Source: Flavobacterium sp. ENC (GTDB lineage Bacteria > Bacteroidota > Bacteroidia > Flavobacteriales > Flavobacteriaceae). From it: 64,000 nucleotides of DNA. Shown one piece after another: positions 45,229-53,919 of the stretch (its first letter is position 1; each line of letters opens with the position of its first letter). The stretch is from contig NZ_JAJMOY010000004.1 of NCBI RefSeq assembly GCF_020991415.1, forward strand, positions 1-64,000. Reading direction: 5' to 3'. Below the pieces are notes generated by a model. That model ran no database searches. It was not told the origin of the DNA and saw only the letters and a list, made by a program, of their open reading frames with translations. The position numbers were made by a program, and so were the translations under genes.

Positions 45229-46362
45229 TTAATAACTTACGTATTCAATGATTTCAAGTCCGTAACCGATCATTCCGACACGTTTGGTTTGCTCTGTATT
45301 CGATATTAATCTGATTTTAGAGATATCAATGTCATGAAGGATCTGAGCCCCAATTCCGTAATCTTTGCTGTCAATGATTACTTTTGGTGCTTTCATTGTC
45401 CCTTCGGCCTGTAGCGTTTTAAGTTCCGCAATTCTGTTTAACAGATTGATGGCCTGCATATCCTGATTGATGAATATCACAGCTCCTTTTCCGTTTTCAT
45501 TGATGGCTTTAAACATGTCGTCTAATTGCTGCTCTGCATTATTGGTCAGGGTACCTAATAAATCATTGTTCACTTGTGAGGAATTGATTCTCGTTAAGAT
45601 AGGTTCTCCAAGATTCCAGGTTCCTTTCGTTAAAGCAATATGTACTTGTTTGTTGGTAGTTTGTTCGTAAGCTCTCAGTCTGAAAGTTCCAAAGCGGGTT
45701 TCGATATCAAAATCTTCTTTTTTAACAATCAGGCTGTCGTGCTGCATTCTGTAAGCGACTAAGTCTTCAATAGAAACGAGTTTCAAATCGAATTTTTTAG
45801 CCACTTCAATTAACTGAGGCAAACGGGCCATTGTTCCGTCTTCATTCAGGATTTCACAGATTACCCCGGCAGATTTAAAACCGGCTAATCTTGCAAAGTC
45901 AATTGCCGCTTCCGTATGTCCGGTTCTTCTTAAAACACCACCTTGTTTTGCAACTAAAGGGAAAATGTGTCCCGGGCGTGCCAAATCATGTGGTTTTGTA
46001 TTGGCATCCACTAATGCCTGTACCGTTTTAGATCTGTCAGCAGCAGAAATTCCCGTGGTGACCCCTTGTCCCTTCAAATCTACAGAAACGGTAAAGGCCG
46101 TTTCCATATGGTCTGTATTATTGCTTACCATGGCACGTAAATCAAGTTCTTTACAACGGCTTTCCGTAAGTGGTGTGCAAATTAATCCACGCCCGTGTGT
46201 TGCCATAAAATTGATCATTTCCGGAGTTACTTTTTCGGCTGCAGCCAAAAAATCACCTTCATTTTCACGATCTTCATCATCGACTACAATGATTACTTTA
46301 CCTTGACGAATATCTTCTATAGCTTCTTCAATGGTATTCAATTGTATTTTTGCTGTTGACAT
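45229..46362 (-). CDS. ribB: 3,4-dihydroxy-2-butanone 4-phosphate synthase (RibB) fused to a degenerate RibA domain
   Basis: A 377-residue protein. The RibB domain (about 1-205) has the metal and catalytic motifs: VVDDEDRENEGDFLAAAE, RGLICTPL, ISAADRSKTV, RPGHIFPLVAKQGGVLRRTGHTEAAID. It makes the four-carbon precursor of riboflavin. The C-terminal half is homologous to GTP cyclohydrolase II, but the zinc region that should read ECLTGDVFGSLRCDCG reads SQVNNDLLGTLTNNAE, losing all three cysteines. Catalytic GCH II activity is therefore not expected, and another ribA must exist elsewhere. It starts 2 bp after lptF/G. Confidence 0.93.
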   Translation of the reverse strand: MSTAKIQLNTIEEAIEDIRQGKVIIVVDDEDRENEGDFLAAAEKVTPEMINFMATHGRGLICTPLTESRCKELDLRAMVSNNTDHMETAFTVSVDLKGQGVTTGISAADRSKTVQALVDANTKPHDLARPGHIFPLVAKQGGVLRRTGHTEAAIDFARLAGFKSAGVICEILNEDGTMARLPQLIEVAKKFDLKLVSIEDLVAYRMQHDSLIVKKEDFDIETRFGTFRLRAYEQTTNKQVHIALTKGTWNLGEPILTRINSSQVNNDLLGTLTNNAEQQLDDMFKAINENGKGAVIFINQDMQAINLLNRIAELKTLQAEGTMKAPKVIIDSKDYGIGAQILHDIDISKIRLISNTEQTKRVGMIGYGLEIIEYVSY

Positions 46363-46364
46363 AA

Positions 46365-47822
46365 TTATTGTTTGTTTTGAACAGGAAAGAACCGTTCGGA
46401 AATTTTTTGAAATAGTTGCGATATTGGGGTTGTAATTGCATCAAAATTGATTAATCCGTTGTCGTTTGTCGCACGATACGTAAGTAATACCGCTAATGGC
46501 AATAAGATAAAGGAAGACATCCATGATCCCATAAAAGGGCTCATTCCGCCTTCTTGTGATAGTCTTTTTCCAAAAGTATTGATGAAGTGAAAAGTAATAA
46601 AAATCAATACGGCAAATACAATTGGTAAACCAAGTCCGCCTTTTCGTATAATCGCACCAAGCGGGGCACCAATAAAAAACATTAAGAAACACGCAAAAGC
46701 GATAACAAATTTCTCGTATAACGCACTTAGGTGTTTGTTAATTTCCCTTTGTTCATCCTTTAGTTCTTTCTGTGTCGTTTCAATAGAGTAGATATTACTG
46801 GTAATAGTACTACTGGCCATTTTTATGATATCCGACTTTTGTTTGTTGGTATATAAAGATAAAATATTGTTAGGAATCGCTTTTTTCTTTTTTTCAGGTT
46901 TTAGTGCCTTCGGAGTAGTTTTAATTCCCACACGCTGATTGATATTTTCCGAAAAAGAAATAATTTCATTATTCAGGTTTTTATTCAGGGAATCCAGGGT
47001 ATAGCGTAATTCGTTCACGTTTAGCATACCATTGGTACTGCCGACGCTTTCCTGGCCATCATCATCTGTTTTGTTTAACTCGGATAAATCTATATTGATG
47101 ATTTGTTTTTTGAATTGTCCTTTAATGAAAGGTAATTTAGCACGATCTTCGTATTTTTTTGGTGTTACATCCTGATAATAATAGCCGTCATTGAGAACCA
47201 GTTTTAAAATGCTTGATTTTTCATTACTGATTAATTCTCCGTTTTTTGCTTTGATTACGGTTTTGTTTTCTCCAAAACTATTTGCTTTTTCATGTATGGT
47301 AACTCCGGTCAGGATATTGCCATTTTCGCCCGACTTTTTGTTTACTTTAATATTGTAAGTCCCGACATCATTAAACTGTCCTTCAGCAATTGCCATGGCA
47401 GGTTTGGCCTGGGCGATATTTTTTCGGAAATTAACAAACTTATATTCGGCGTAAGGAATTACATTATTGGCAAACCAGAAGGCAACGATACTCAGTACAC
47501 ATATAAAGATGATTAAAACCCGCATAGCTCTTTGCAGTGATATTCCCGACGATTTCATAGCGGCGAATTCATAATTTTCGGCAAGATTACCAAAAGTCAT
47601 GATAGAAGCCAGTAACACCGATAATGGTAAAACCAAAGGGATTATTCGGGGCATCGAGAATAAGAGGAATTTTACAACCAGTATCAGATCAAGGTCTTTA
47701 CCTGCAAGTTCTGAGATAAAAAGCCAGACGGTCTGAAGAATGAATATAAAAAAAAGGATTACAAATACCGTAGTAAATGTAATCAGAAATGTTTTTAGTA
47801 AGTATTTGTCTAAAATTTTCAA
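46365..47822 (-). CDS. LptF/LptG-family LPS export permease
   Basis: A 485-residue inner-membrane permease: three N-terminal transmembrane helices (FLITFTTVFVILFFIFI onwards), a large periplasmic beta-jelly-roll domain (about 135-360), and three C-terminal helices (FVIAFACFLMFFIGAPLGAIIRKG and onward). It forms the transmembrane channel with LptB to extract lipopolysaccharide and pass it to LptC/A. LptF and LptG cannot be told apart by eye. The start is TTG, 8 bp after the lolA stop, since the frame upstream has no ATG. Confidence 0.88.
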   Translation of the reverse strand: MKILDKYLLKTFLITFTTVFVILFFIFILQTVWLFISELAGKDLDLILVVKFLLFSMPRIIPLVLPLSVLLASIMTFGNLAENYEFAAMKSSGISLQRAMRVLIIFICVLSIVAFWFANNVIPYAEYKFVNFRKNIAQAKPAMAIAEGQFNDVGTYNIKVNKKSGENGNILTGVTIHEKANSFGENKTVIKAKNGELISNEKSSILKLVLNDGYYYQDVTPKKYEDRAKLPFIKGQFKKQIINIDLSELNKTDDDGQESVGSTNGMLNVNELRYTLDSLNKNLNNEIISFSENINQRVGIKTTPKALKPEKKKKAIPNNILSLYTNKQKSDIIKMASSTITSNIYSIETTQKELKDEQREINKHLSALYEKFVIAFACFLMFFIGAPLGAIIRKGGLGLPIVFAVLIFITFHFINTFGKRLSQEGGMSPFMGSWMSSFILLPLAVLLTYRATNDNGLINFDAITTPISQLFQKISERFFPVQNKQ

Positions 47823-47830
47823 CCTTGTAA

Positions 47831-48478
47831 TTAGTCTAATTTATTGATGTAGTATTTTGGATATTTGCTCGCTACAAATGTAAATTGATTTTTTGATAAA
47901 GGCTGGTTGGTTTTAAAAGAATTAACGGTTAAAGTGGTTTTTGTTCCATTTTTTCCGGTTTCAATTAAATTGTAAATGTGTTTTGTTTGTACATCAATAC
48001 CTAAAAGGATCTCTTTTCGCTGGTCTTTTGTATTGGTAGGAGCTAATTTGATGTACTGAATTTTTCTTCCTTTTACATTCTGAACAATATCCATATTGTA
48101 TTTGTATCCGGAATTGAAAAAAGTAAGCATTTTGGAAGGTGTAATGGCAGCATCGTCTTTTTCGTTTACCTTAGAAATGGTAACCTCTTCGTCTTCAGGG
48201 ACAATAGTGTACGTTTTTTGTCCGTCAAAAATTTTAGTAACACCCATGAAATTTAATACATACTGATTGCCTTTCATAATTACATTTCCTTTACTGTCCT
48301 GATTAATGTTCTCTTTGGCATTGTTCAGGGAATATTTAAAATCAATTGCAATGTTGTCGTAACTTTTTATTTTAGCCGTTACCTGATTCAATAAATCCTT
48401 GGCTTTTTTATCCTGAGCCTGAATAGAAGTAAAGCTCAAAAGCAATAAAACTGCTATTTGAAAAAACTTTTTAGTCAT
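47831..48478 (-). CDS. lolA: LolA-type outer-membrane lipoprotein carrier
   Basis: A 215-residue exported protein from ATG 48478, which gives a clean signal peptide (about 1-21, SFTSIQAQ); upstream in-frame starts would add up to 30 residues before it. The core is the LolA-like half-barrel: KDLLNQVTAKIKSYDNIAIDFKYSL, NVIMKGNQYVLNFMGVTKIFDGQKTYTIVPED, and the C-terminal PLSKNQFTF. It ferries lipoproteins released by LolCDE across the periplasm. It lies between ftsK and lptF/G, a common arrangement in Flavobacteria. Confidence 0.9.
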   Translation of the reverse strand: MTKKFFQIAVLLLLSFTSIQAQDKKAKDLLNQVTAKIKSYDNIAIDFKYSLNNAKENINQDSKGNVIMKGNQYVLNFMGVTKIFDGQKTYTIVPEDEEVTISKVNEKDDAAITPSKMLTFFNSGYKYNMDIVQNVKGRKIQYIKLAPTNTKDQRKEILLGIDVQTKHIYNLIETGKNGTKTTLTVNSFKTNQPLSKNQFTFVASKYPKYYINKLD

Positions 48479-48530
48479 GTTAGTGATAGAATTGTTGTTG
48501 ATTTCCTGAATTTTTGCTTTCATGATGGGG

Positions 48531-50975
48531 TTAATTTTGTTCATTATTAAAAAATTGATCAAGAGCACTTAAATCTAAGATGTTTACACTTCGGGCTTTA
48601 CTGCCTTCAAAGGGGCCGACAATTCCGGCTGCCTCCAGCTGATCGATCAGACGACCTGCCCTGTTGTACCCTAATTTTAATTTTCTTTGCAATAATGAAG
48701 CTGAACCTTGTTGTGCGTTGACAATAATTTCGGCAGCTTCTCTAAATAAAGTATCTCTTTCGGAAATATCCATATCAAGATTGATGCCAGTTTCTTCCCC
48801 AACGAACTCCGGAAGTAAATAAGCGGTAGCATACGCTTTCTGTCCACCGATAAAATCGGTAATTTTTTCTACCTCAGGCGTATCGATAAAAGCGCACTGC
48901 ACACGGACTACATCATTTCCGTTGGTATAGAGTAAATCCCCGCGTCCAATCAACTGATCGGCTCCCTGGGTATCAAGGATGGTTCTGGAGTCAATTTTTG
49001 AAGTTACCCTAAAAGCAATCCTGGCCGGGAAGTTGGCTTTGATTAAACCTGTAATAACGTTTACGGATGGTCTTTGTGTCGCAATAATTAAGTGAATACC
49101 AATAGCACGCGCCAGCTGGGCTAAACGGGCAATCGGAATCTCCACTTCTTTTCCGGCAGTCATAATCAGATCGGCGAACTCATCGACTACCAAAACAATG
49201 TAAGGTAAAAAACGGTGTCCTGCCTCAGGATTTAATTTTCTGGATTTGAATTTTTCGTTGTATTCCTTGATATTACGAACCATCGCATCTTTCAGTAATG
49301 AATAACGATTATCCATTTCAACACAAAGGGAGTTCAGTGTATTGACTACCTTGGCATTGTCCGTAATAATAGCATCTTCCGTATCCGGAAGTTTCGCTAA
49401 ATAATGTCTTTCTATTTTGTTGAACAGAGTAAGTTCTACTTTTTTCGGATCCACCAAAACAAATTTTACTTCTGCAGGGTGTTTTTTATATAAAAGTGAA
49501 GTCAGTACCGCGTTCAGTCCAACAGATTTTCCTTGTCCTGTAGCTCCGGCCATCAGTAAGTGAGGCATTTTGGCTAAATCGACAACAAAAGTTTCGTTGG
49601 AAATGGTTTTTCCCAAAGCAATTGGCAACTCCATTTCAGCTTCCTGAAATTTAGCCGATCCAATGACGCTTTTCATCGAAACCATAGTAGGGTTTTTGTT
49701 CGGAACCTCAATACCGATAGTTCCTTTTCCGGGAATTGGCGCAATAATACGAATTCCCAATGCTGATAATGACAACGCAATATCGTCCTCTAAACTTTTG
49801 ATTTTTGAAATCCTGATTCCGGCCTCCGGTACAATTTCGTATAACGTTACCGATGGACCAACGGTTGCCTTGATTTGTGCAATTTCAATTTTGTAGTTGC
49901 GCAGGGTATCTACAATTTTGTTTTTGTTTTCTTCAAGTTCTTCCTGATTGATTGTAATTCCGCCTGTTGAATATTCTTTTAATAAATCAATCGTTGGGAA
50001 TTTGTAATTCGATAAATCCAGCGTAGGATCGAAGAGACCGAAATCTGCTACAAGTCGTGATGCCAGGTTTTCTTCGATAATATCTTCTTCTTCAGGCTTT
50101 TCAACAACAAATTCTTCAGTATGTACCGGCGTTGGTGTGACCGGGTTTATATTCATCTGAAGCGGTTTTAAAATCGGATTTAAATCAATTTCTGATGAAT
50201 TTGAAATAGTAGGTTTTAAAGCTTCTTTGTTGATTTCGAATTGTGTATCCTCTGTTTTTAAGTGGATGTTGTCTAATTCCTCGTCCGGTTCTTCGACAGC
50301 AAATTCTTCTAAGTTATAAGCACTTTCCGTTTGTGCCGGTGTTTTAAGGGCGCTTAATTCAGACTTGATGTCGTTTTTGGTCGAATCAAAATAAGACTGG
50401 ATCTTTTCAGGAGATAATTTTATTTTGAAAATCAGGTACACGATTAATCCAAAAAGCAGGGCTAATAATGTGCCGGTTTTTCCGATATAATCCTGTGAAA
50501 ATAAATTCAGTTCATAACCAATTGTTCCGCCCAGTTCAGGTGCAGAAGTGGCAAAGAATCCAAATAAAACAGAAACAATAATGATGGCAAACAGGTCCCA
50601 GAACCAAATGTTTTTCAATTTTTTCAGGGATAGTTCCAATGCCAAAAACATTCCGGTAAGAAAAAATAGCCGCACAAATATAAAAGCAGCTAATCCAAAA
50701 CCCTTATAAACGATCAGATCTGATAAAAAGGCCCCGAATTTTCCGAGCCAGTTTTGTACCACTTCCGTACGGTCGCCGAGTTGGCTGACAGCACTTTGGT
50801 CAGATTGTCCGTTGATGTAAAAGGAAATGAATGCAACTAATAATGCAATAGAAAATAATACCAGAAGACACCCTAAAACAAAGCGTTGTTGTTTGTTTGG
50901 TTTCCAGGATCTTGAGGTTTCGGTCTTTGCCGTATTTTTTTTATCTAAAGTTTCTTTTTTGGTTGTTTTTGCCAT
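48531..50975 (-). CDS. ftsK: DNA translocase FtsK
   Basis: An 814-residue cell-division and chromosome-segregation ATPase. Four transmembrane helices lie at about 30-200, then an acidic linker (about 220-340), the FtsK alpha domain, the RecA-like motor with Walker A MAGATGQGKSVGLN (about 475) and Walker B VLVVDEFADL, and the C-terminal gamma winged-helix domain (from about 740, ASLLQRKLKLGYNRAGRLIDQLEAAGIVG), which reads polar DNA signs. It works at the septum to clear DNA and activate XerCD at dif. It is at the head of the ftsK-lolA-lptF/G run. Confidence 0.97.
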   Translation of the reverse strand: MAKTTKKETLDKKNTAKTETSRSWKPNKQQRFVLGCLLVLFSIALLVAFISFYINGQSDQSAVSQLGDRTEVVQNWLGKFGAFLSDLIVYKGFGLAAFIFVRLFFLTGMFLALELSLKKLKNIWFWDLFAIIIVSVLFGFFATSAPELGGTIGYELNLFSQDYIGKTGTLLALLFGLIVYLIFKIKLSPEKIQSYFDSTKNDIKSELSALKTPAQTESAYNLEEFAVEEPDEELDNIHLKTEDTQFEINKEALKPTISNSSEIDLNPILKPLQMNINPVTPTPVHTEEFVVEKPEEEDIIEENLASRLVADFGLFDPTLDLSNYKFPTIDLLKEYSTGGITINQEELEENKNKIVDTLRNYKIEIAQIKATVGPSVTLYEIVPEAGIRISKIKSLEDDIALSLSALGIRIIAPIPGKGTIGIEVPNKNPTMVSMKSVIGSAKFQEAEMELPIALGKTISNETFVVDLAKMPHLLMAGATGQGKSVGLNAVLTSLLYKKHPAEVKFVLVDPKKVELTLFNKIERHYLAKLPDTEDAIITDNAKVVNTLNSLCVEMDNRYSLLKDAMVRNIKEYNEKFKSRKLNPEAGHRFLPYIVLVVDEFADLIMTAGKEVEIPIARLAQLARAIGIHLIIATQRPSVNVITGLIKANFPARIAFRVTSKIDSRTILDTQGADQLIGRGDLLYTNGNDVVRVQCAFIDTPEVEKITDFIGGQKAYATAYLLPEFVGEETGINLDMDISERDTLFREAAEIIVNAQQGSASLLQRKLKLGYNRAGRLIDQLEAAGIVGPFEGSKARSVNILDLSALDQFFNNEQN

Positions 50976-50993
50976 TCTTGCGTTTAGTATTGC

Positions 50994-51368
50994 CTATACA
51001 AATTTTGGAATATAAATGATCAAACCTATTGCGATTGCGGTCATTGCGGCAAAAAATACCGCTCCGGCAGCAATATCTTTAATAAATCCGATTCTTTCAT
51101 GATAATTGGGATGAATAAAATCGGCTACTTTTTCTACGGCTGTGTTTAGACCTTCGATACTTAGTACAAGACCAATTGCCAGGGTTTGAAAAAGCCATTC
51201 TTCGTGCGAAATATGAAAGTAGAAACCGGCAATAGTCATGACTATTCCCAGTGAAAATTGTACCATAACACTATGTTCGGTACTGATTAGTTTTACAGCT
51301 CCCTTAAAAGCGTAAGTTACGCTTTTAAGTCGGCCTTTAACAAATGTATTGTCTTTTTGAAACTCCAT
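50994..51368 (-). CDS. dgkA: Diacylglycerol/undecaprenol kinase family protein (DgkA-like)
   Basis: A 124-residue small integral membrane kinase with three transmembrane helices. The motif SIEGLNTAVEKVADFIHPNYHERIGFIKDIAAGAVFFAAM contains the catalytic Glu/Asn/Lys/Asp residues of the DgkA family (ExxNTAVE, KDxAAGAV). In Bacteroidota the substrate may be undecaprenol, feeding cell-wall lipid carrier recycling. It is 18 bp before ftsK and 8 bp after tpx on the same strand. Confidence 0.9.
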   Translation of the reverse strand: MEFQKDNTFVKGRLKSVTYAFKGAVKLISTEHSVMVQFSLGIVMTIAGFYFHISHEEWLFQTLAIGLVLSIEGLNTAVEKVADFIHPNYHERIGFIKDIAAGAVFFAAMTAIAIGLIIYIPKFV

Positions 51369-51376
51369 TTAAGTTA

Positions 51377-51874
51377 TTATAGTGCTGCTAAAGCTGCTTC
51401 GTAATTTGGTTCGTTTGCAATTTCAGCAACTTGTTCTGTATGAGTGATTTTTCCGTTAGCATCAACCACGATGATAGCTCTTGAATGTAAACCTGCAAGA
51501 GGTCCGTCAACGATTTCCAGTCCGTTTGCCTTACCGAAACTTCCTTCCTGAAAATCAGACAGGTTCACTACATTTTCTAATCCTTCAGCTCCGCAAAAAC
51601 GTTTCTGGGCAAATGGCAAATCTCTTGAAATACACAAAACAGTTGTGTTTTCTAAATTACCGGCACTTTCGTTGAATTTTCTAACAGAAGCAGCACAAGT
51701 TCCTGTATCTACACTTGGAAAAATATTTAAAACTAATTTTTTACCTGCGAAATTGCTTAAGGAAGCCACTGATAAATCATTCTGTACTAATTTGAAATCA
51801 GCTAATTGTGATCCAACTGCTGGTAACTCACCTGATGTATGAACCGGATTTCCGCCTAATGTTATTGAAGCCAT
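51377..51874 (-). CDS. tpx: Thiol peroxidase (Tpx)
   Basis: A 165-residue atypical two-cysteine peroxiredoxin. Peroxidatic Cys60 lies in [13 protein letters not shown], and resolving Cys94 in [13 protein letters not shown]; the spacing matches the Tpx family (34 residues). It reduces peroxides in the cytoplasm with thioredoxin as reductant. It heads the run tpx-dgkA-ftsK-lolA-lptF/G-ribB and has its own TAnnTTTG promoter-like element upstream. Confidence 0.96.
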   Translation of the reverse strand: MASITLGGNPVHTSGELPAVGSQLADFKLVQNDLSVASLSNFAGKKLVLNIFPSVDTGTCAASVRKFNESAGNLENTTVLCISRDLPFAQKRFCGAEGLENVVNLSDFQEGSFGKANGLEIVDGPLAGLHSRAIIVVDANGKITHTEQVAEIANEPNYEAALAAL

Positions 51875-51899
51875 GATTTTTGTTTAATTTAATGAGGCT

Positions 51900-51929
51900 C
51901 AAAAGTAAGGATTAATATTTGAATCTAAA
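51900..51929 (-). promoter_or_regulatory. Candidate promoter of tpx
   Basis: The minus strand has TACTTTTG (51907-51900), an exact TAnnTTTG -7 match, with TTT at 51929-51927 exactly 19 bp upstream in the -33 position. It lies about 26 bp before the ATG. Confidence 0.45.
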
Positions 51930-52285
51930 AGTATTTGTTGTGGGTTTAAGTATAGATTAAGACTTGTATTTGTCTTTGTATACCATGGGAAGAACCATAT
52001 AGGAGTTTAGCATTTTATGGTAAGCGGATGACACGGATTAAGCGGATTAACAGGTTTCTTTTAGTTGTTTTTTGCCTTCCTGAGCAAAGCCGAAGGAACA
52101 TAAGAAATTCCGTTCCTGTGATTCTTCAGTCTTTGTCGAGCTACTGTGCGCCCTTCGACTTCGCTCAGGGTGACAAAATTGTGCTGATAACTGAGACCGA
52201 AAACTGCTGCACTGAGACTGGGACTGATCCCGATAGCTATTGGGAGAGACTGAAAACTGAGACTGAAAACTGCGACCGAGACTAA
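51930..52285. repeat. Intergenic repeat patch with tandem ACTGAGAC words
   Basis: No gene is supported. The centre has a Flavobacteria-type hairpin word (CCCTTCGACTTCGCTCAGGG, 52151-52170) and an upstream relative (CCTTCCTGAGCAAAGCCGAAGG around 52076-52096). From 52191 to 52272 a 16-bp unit CTGAGAC(C/T)GAAAACTG recurs in whole or part at about 52191-52206, 52246-52258 and 52257-52272. It is more G/C-rich than the surroundings. The only long open frame here (85 codons) has no protein-like character. Confidence 0.6.
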
Positions 52286-52289
52286 AAAA

Positions 52290-52316
52290 AAACGCTCCCT
52301 TGGAATGAAAGCGTTT
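52290..52316 (-). terminator. Terminator of the peroxiredoxin-thioredoxin-DUF6952 group
   Basis: On the minus strand AAACGCT and AGCGTTT (52316-52310 and 52296-52290) form a 7-bp stem with a 13-nt loop, followed at once by a run of T residues. It lies about 40 bp after the DUF6952 stop. Confidence 0.7.
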
Positions 52317-52353
52317 CTTTAGTCATGTTTTTTATTCTCAGGAGAGAGGCCGA

Positions 52354-52611
52354 TTATTTATCGATGGAACCTAAAACACGTTTCATGAACGCGTTTAATG
52401 CTTCTTTTTTGTCAGTGCCCTGAACGACCATTTTATGTACTTCAAGTGCACCATACATATTTGAAATTAATTCGCCAATTACATCTAATTCTTCATCTTT
52501 TAAAGACGGAATCTCAGTCATAGCTTCTAAAACTTCAATAGTTTCAATGATATAATCCTGATCGTTTTCTTCGATAAACTGCGTTAATTGCTTTATTACG
52601 GGTAATTTCAT
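52354..52611 (-). CDS. DUF6952 family small protein
   Basis: An 85-residue acidic helical protein of the Bacteroidota DUF6952 family: KLPVIKQLTQFIEENDQDYIIETIEVLEAMTEIPSLKDEELDVIGELISN then AFMKRVLGSIDK. No catalytic motif is visible. The constant neighbours (peroxiredoxin and thioredoxin upstream on the same strand) suggest a role in the same redox group. The gap to the thioredoxin gene is 83 bp and A/T-rich. Confidence 0.82.
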   Translation of the reverse strand: MKLPVIKQLTQFIEENDQDYIIETIEVLEAMTEIPSLKDEELDVIGELISNMYGALEVHKMVVQGTDKKEALNAFMKRVLGSIDK

Positions 52612-52694
52612 TTTTTAGATTTTTAGAGTACTGGATTATTGGATTTTTAGATAAGATTCAAAAAATCTAACCGTCTAAAAATCTAATGATCTAT

Positions 52695-53003
52695 TTAGGC
52701 AATTGCGTTAACTAAATCAATTAAAACTTCTTGTTTGTTGGTTTGCGTTTCACCAACCAATTTTCCGTTTACGAAAGTAGCAAAAGTAGGCAGGTTGCTT
52801 ACATTGGCTAATTTTCTGGATTCCGGAGAATTTTCAGCGTCAACCAAAACAAAAGTGATCGCTTCATTTTCTGTGGCTAATTTTTTGAATTTTGGTTTCA
52901 TAATACGGCAATTTCCACACCATGAAGCTGAATATTGTACTACTACTTTTTCGTTTTTAGCAACTAAATCTGCTAACGTATCTTCGTTTAAGTCGATTAA
53001 CAT
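52695..53003 (-). CDS. Thioredoxin family protein
   Basis: A 102-residue thioredoxin from ATG 53003 (MLIDLNEDTL); an upstream in-frame start would add 12 residues not seen in this family. Active site ASWCGNC (Cys29, Cys32) and cis-Pro NLPTF. Cytoplasmic, likely an electron donor to the neighbouring peroxiredoxin. Confidence 0.92.
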   Translation of the reverse strand: MLIDLNEDTLADLVAKNEKVVVQYSASWCGNCRIMKPKFKKLATENEAITFVLVDAENSPESRKLANVSNLPTFATFVNGKLVGETQTNKQEVLIDLVNAIA

Positions 53004-53161
53004 ATCTTTGAATTTAAATTCCAATATTTTAAATTCCAAATTCCAAATCTTCCGATGTAGAATTTAAAAATTTAAATTTTGAAATATTATTGATTTTGAG
53101 AAAGAATTCCAAATCCCAAAATTGGAATTTGGAATTTTTAAAAATTTGGAATTTATTTTTC

Positions 53162-53800
53162 TTAATTAGCGCTCAAATACTCAGCAGTACTGATTCTGTC
53201 TGCGCTCATTGCTTCTTTACCGGCTTCCCAGTTTGCAGGACAAACTTCTCCTTTTTCCTGGATGTGAGTATAAGCATCAACCATACGTAAATATTCGTTT
53301 ACGTTACGTCCTAATGGCATATCGTTAACGCTTTCGTGGAAGATTTTTCCAGTTTCGTCAATTAGGTAAGTAGCTCTGAAAGTTACGTTTGAACCTTCAA
53401 TGATTACAGAGTCAGTTTCTTCGCTGTATTCTGTAGATTCGATATCTAAAATTCCTAAAATGTTAGATAAGTTACGGTTAGTATCAGCAAGGATTGGGTA
53501 AGTAACACCTTCGATTCCACCGTTGTTTTTTGGAGTGTTTAACCATGCAAAGTGTACTTCGTTTGTATCACATGAAGCTCCGATTACGATTGTATTTCTT
53601 TTTTCAAATTCTGGCAATGCAGCTTGGAAGGCGTGTAATTCAGTTGGACATACAAAAGTAAAATCTTTTGGGTACCAAAATAAAAGTACTTTTTTGTTGT
53701 TGTTTACTGCTTCTTCAAAAATATTGATTTTTAAGTTGTCACCCATTTCTGAGATAGCATCTACTGCAATACTTGGGAATTTTTTTCCTACTAAAGACAT
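53162..53800 (-). CDS. Typical two-cysteine peroxiredoxin (AhpC/Prx1 group)
   Basis: A 212-residue peroxiredoxin. The peroxidatic Cys51 is in DFTFVCPTELHAF, the resolving Cys187 in GEVCPANWEAG near the C-terminus, and Arg in the FRATYLIDETG strand. It detoxifies H2O2 and alkyl peroxides as dimers. It heads a three-gene group with thioredoxin and DUF6952, sharing a terminator at 52290-52316, and has a -33/-7 element just upstream. Confidence 0.94.
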   Translation of the reverse strand: MSLVGKKFPSIAVDAISEMGDNLKINIFEEAVNNNKKVLLFWYPKDFTFVCPTELHAFQAALPEFEKRNTIVIGASCDTNEVHFAWLNTPKNNGGIEGVTYPILADTNRNLSNILGILDIESTEYSEETDSVIIEGSNVTFRATYLIDETGKIFHESVNDMPLGRNVNEYLRMVDAYTHIQEKGEVCPANWEAGKEAMSADRISTAEYLSAN

Positions 53801-53833
53801 ATTTTTCGTTTTAAGTTAAAAATTTATTTGGTG

Positions 53834-53865
53834 CAAAAGTAGGGCATAAGTAAGACTACTTACAA
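53834..53865 (-). promoter_or_regulatory. Candidate promoter of the peroxiredoxin gene
   Basis: On the minus strand TACTTTTG (53841-53834) is identical to the -7 element before tpx and matches TAnnTTTG exactly; TTG (53865-53863) lies 21 bp upstream as the -33 element. About 33 bp separates it from the ATG. Confidence 0.5.
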
Positions 53866-53919
53866 TAAGATGTAATTATTAATATTTATTTAGTGATAAC
53901 TTTTTGTTATACTTGGAAA

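Noticed and set aside
45229..45790. Working GTP cyclohydrolase II in the ribB gene
   Set aside because: All three zinc cysteines are missing in an otherwise aligned region, so no claim of activity is made.
52191..52272. Short CRISPR or VNTR with coding role
   Set aside because: The 16-bp unit has irregular spacing and the overlapping 85-codon frame has no protein-like composition.
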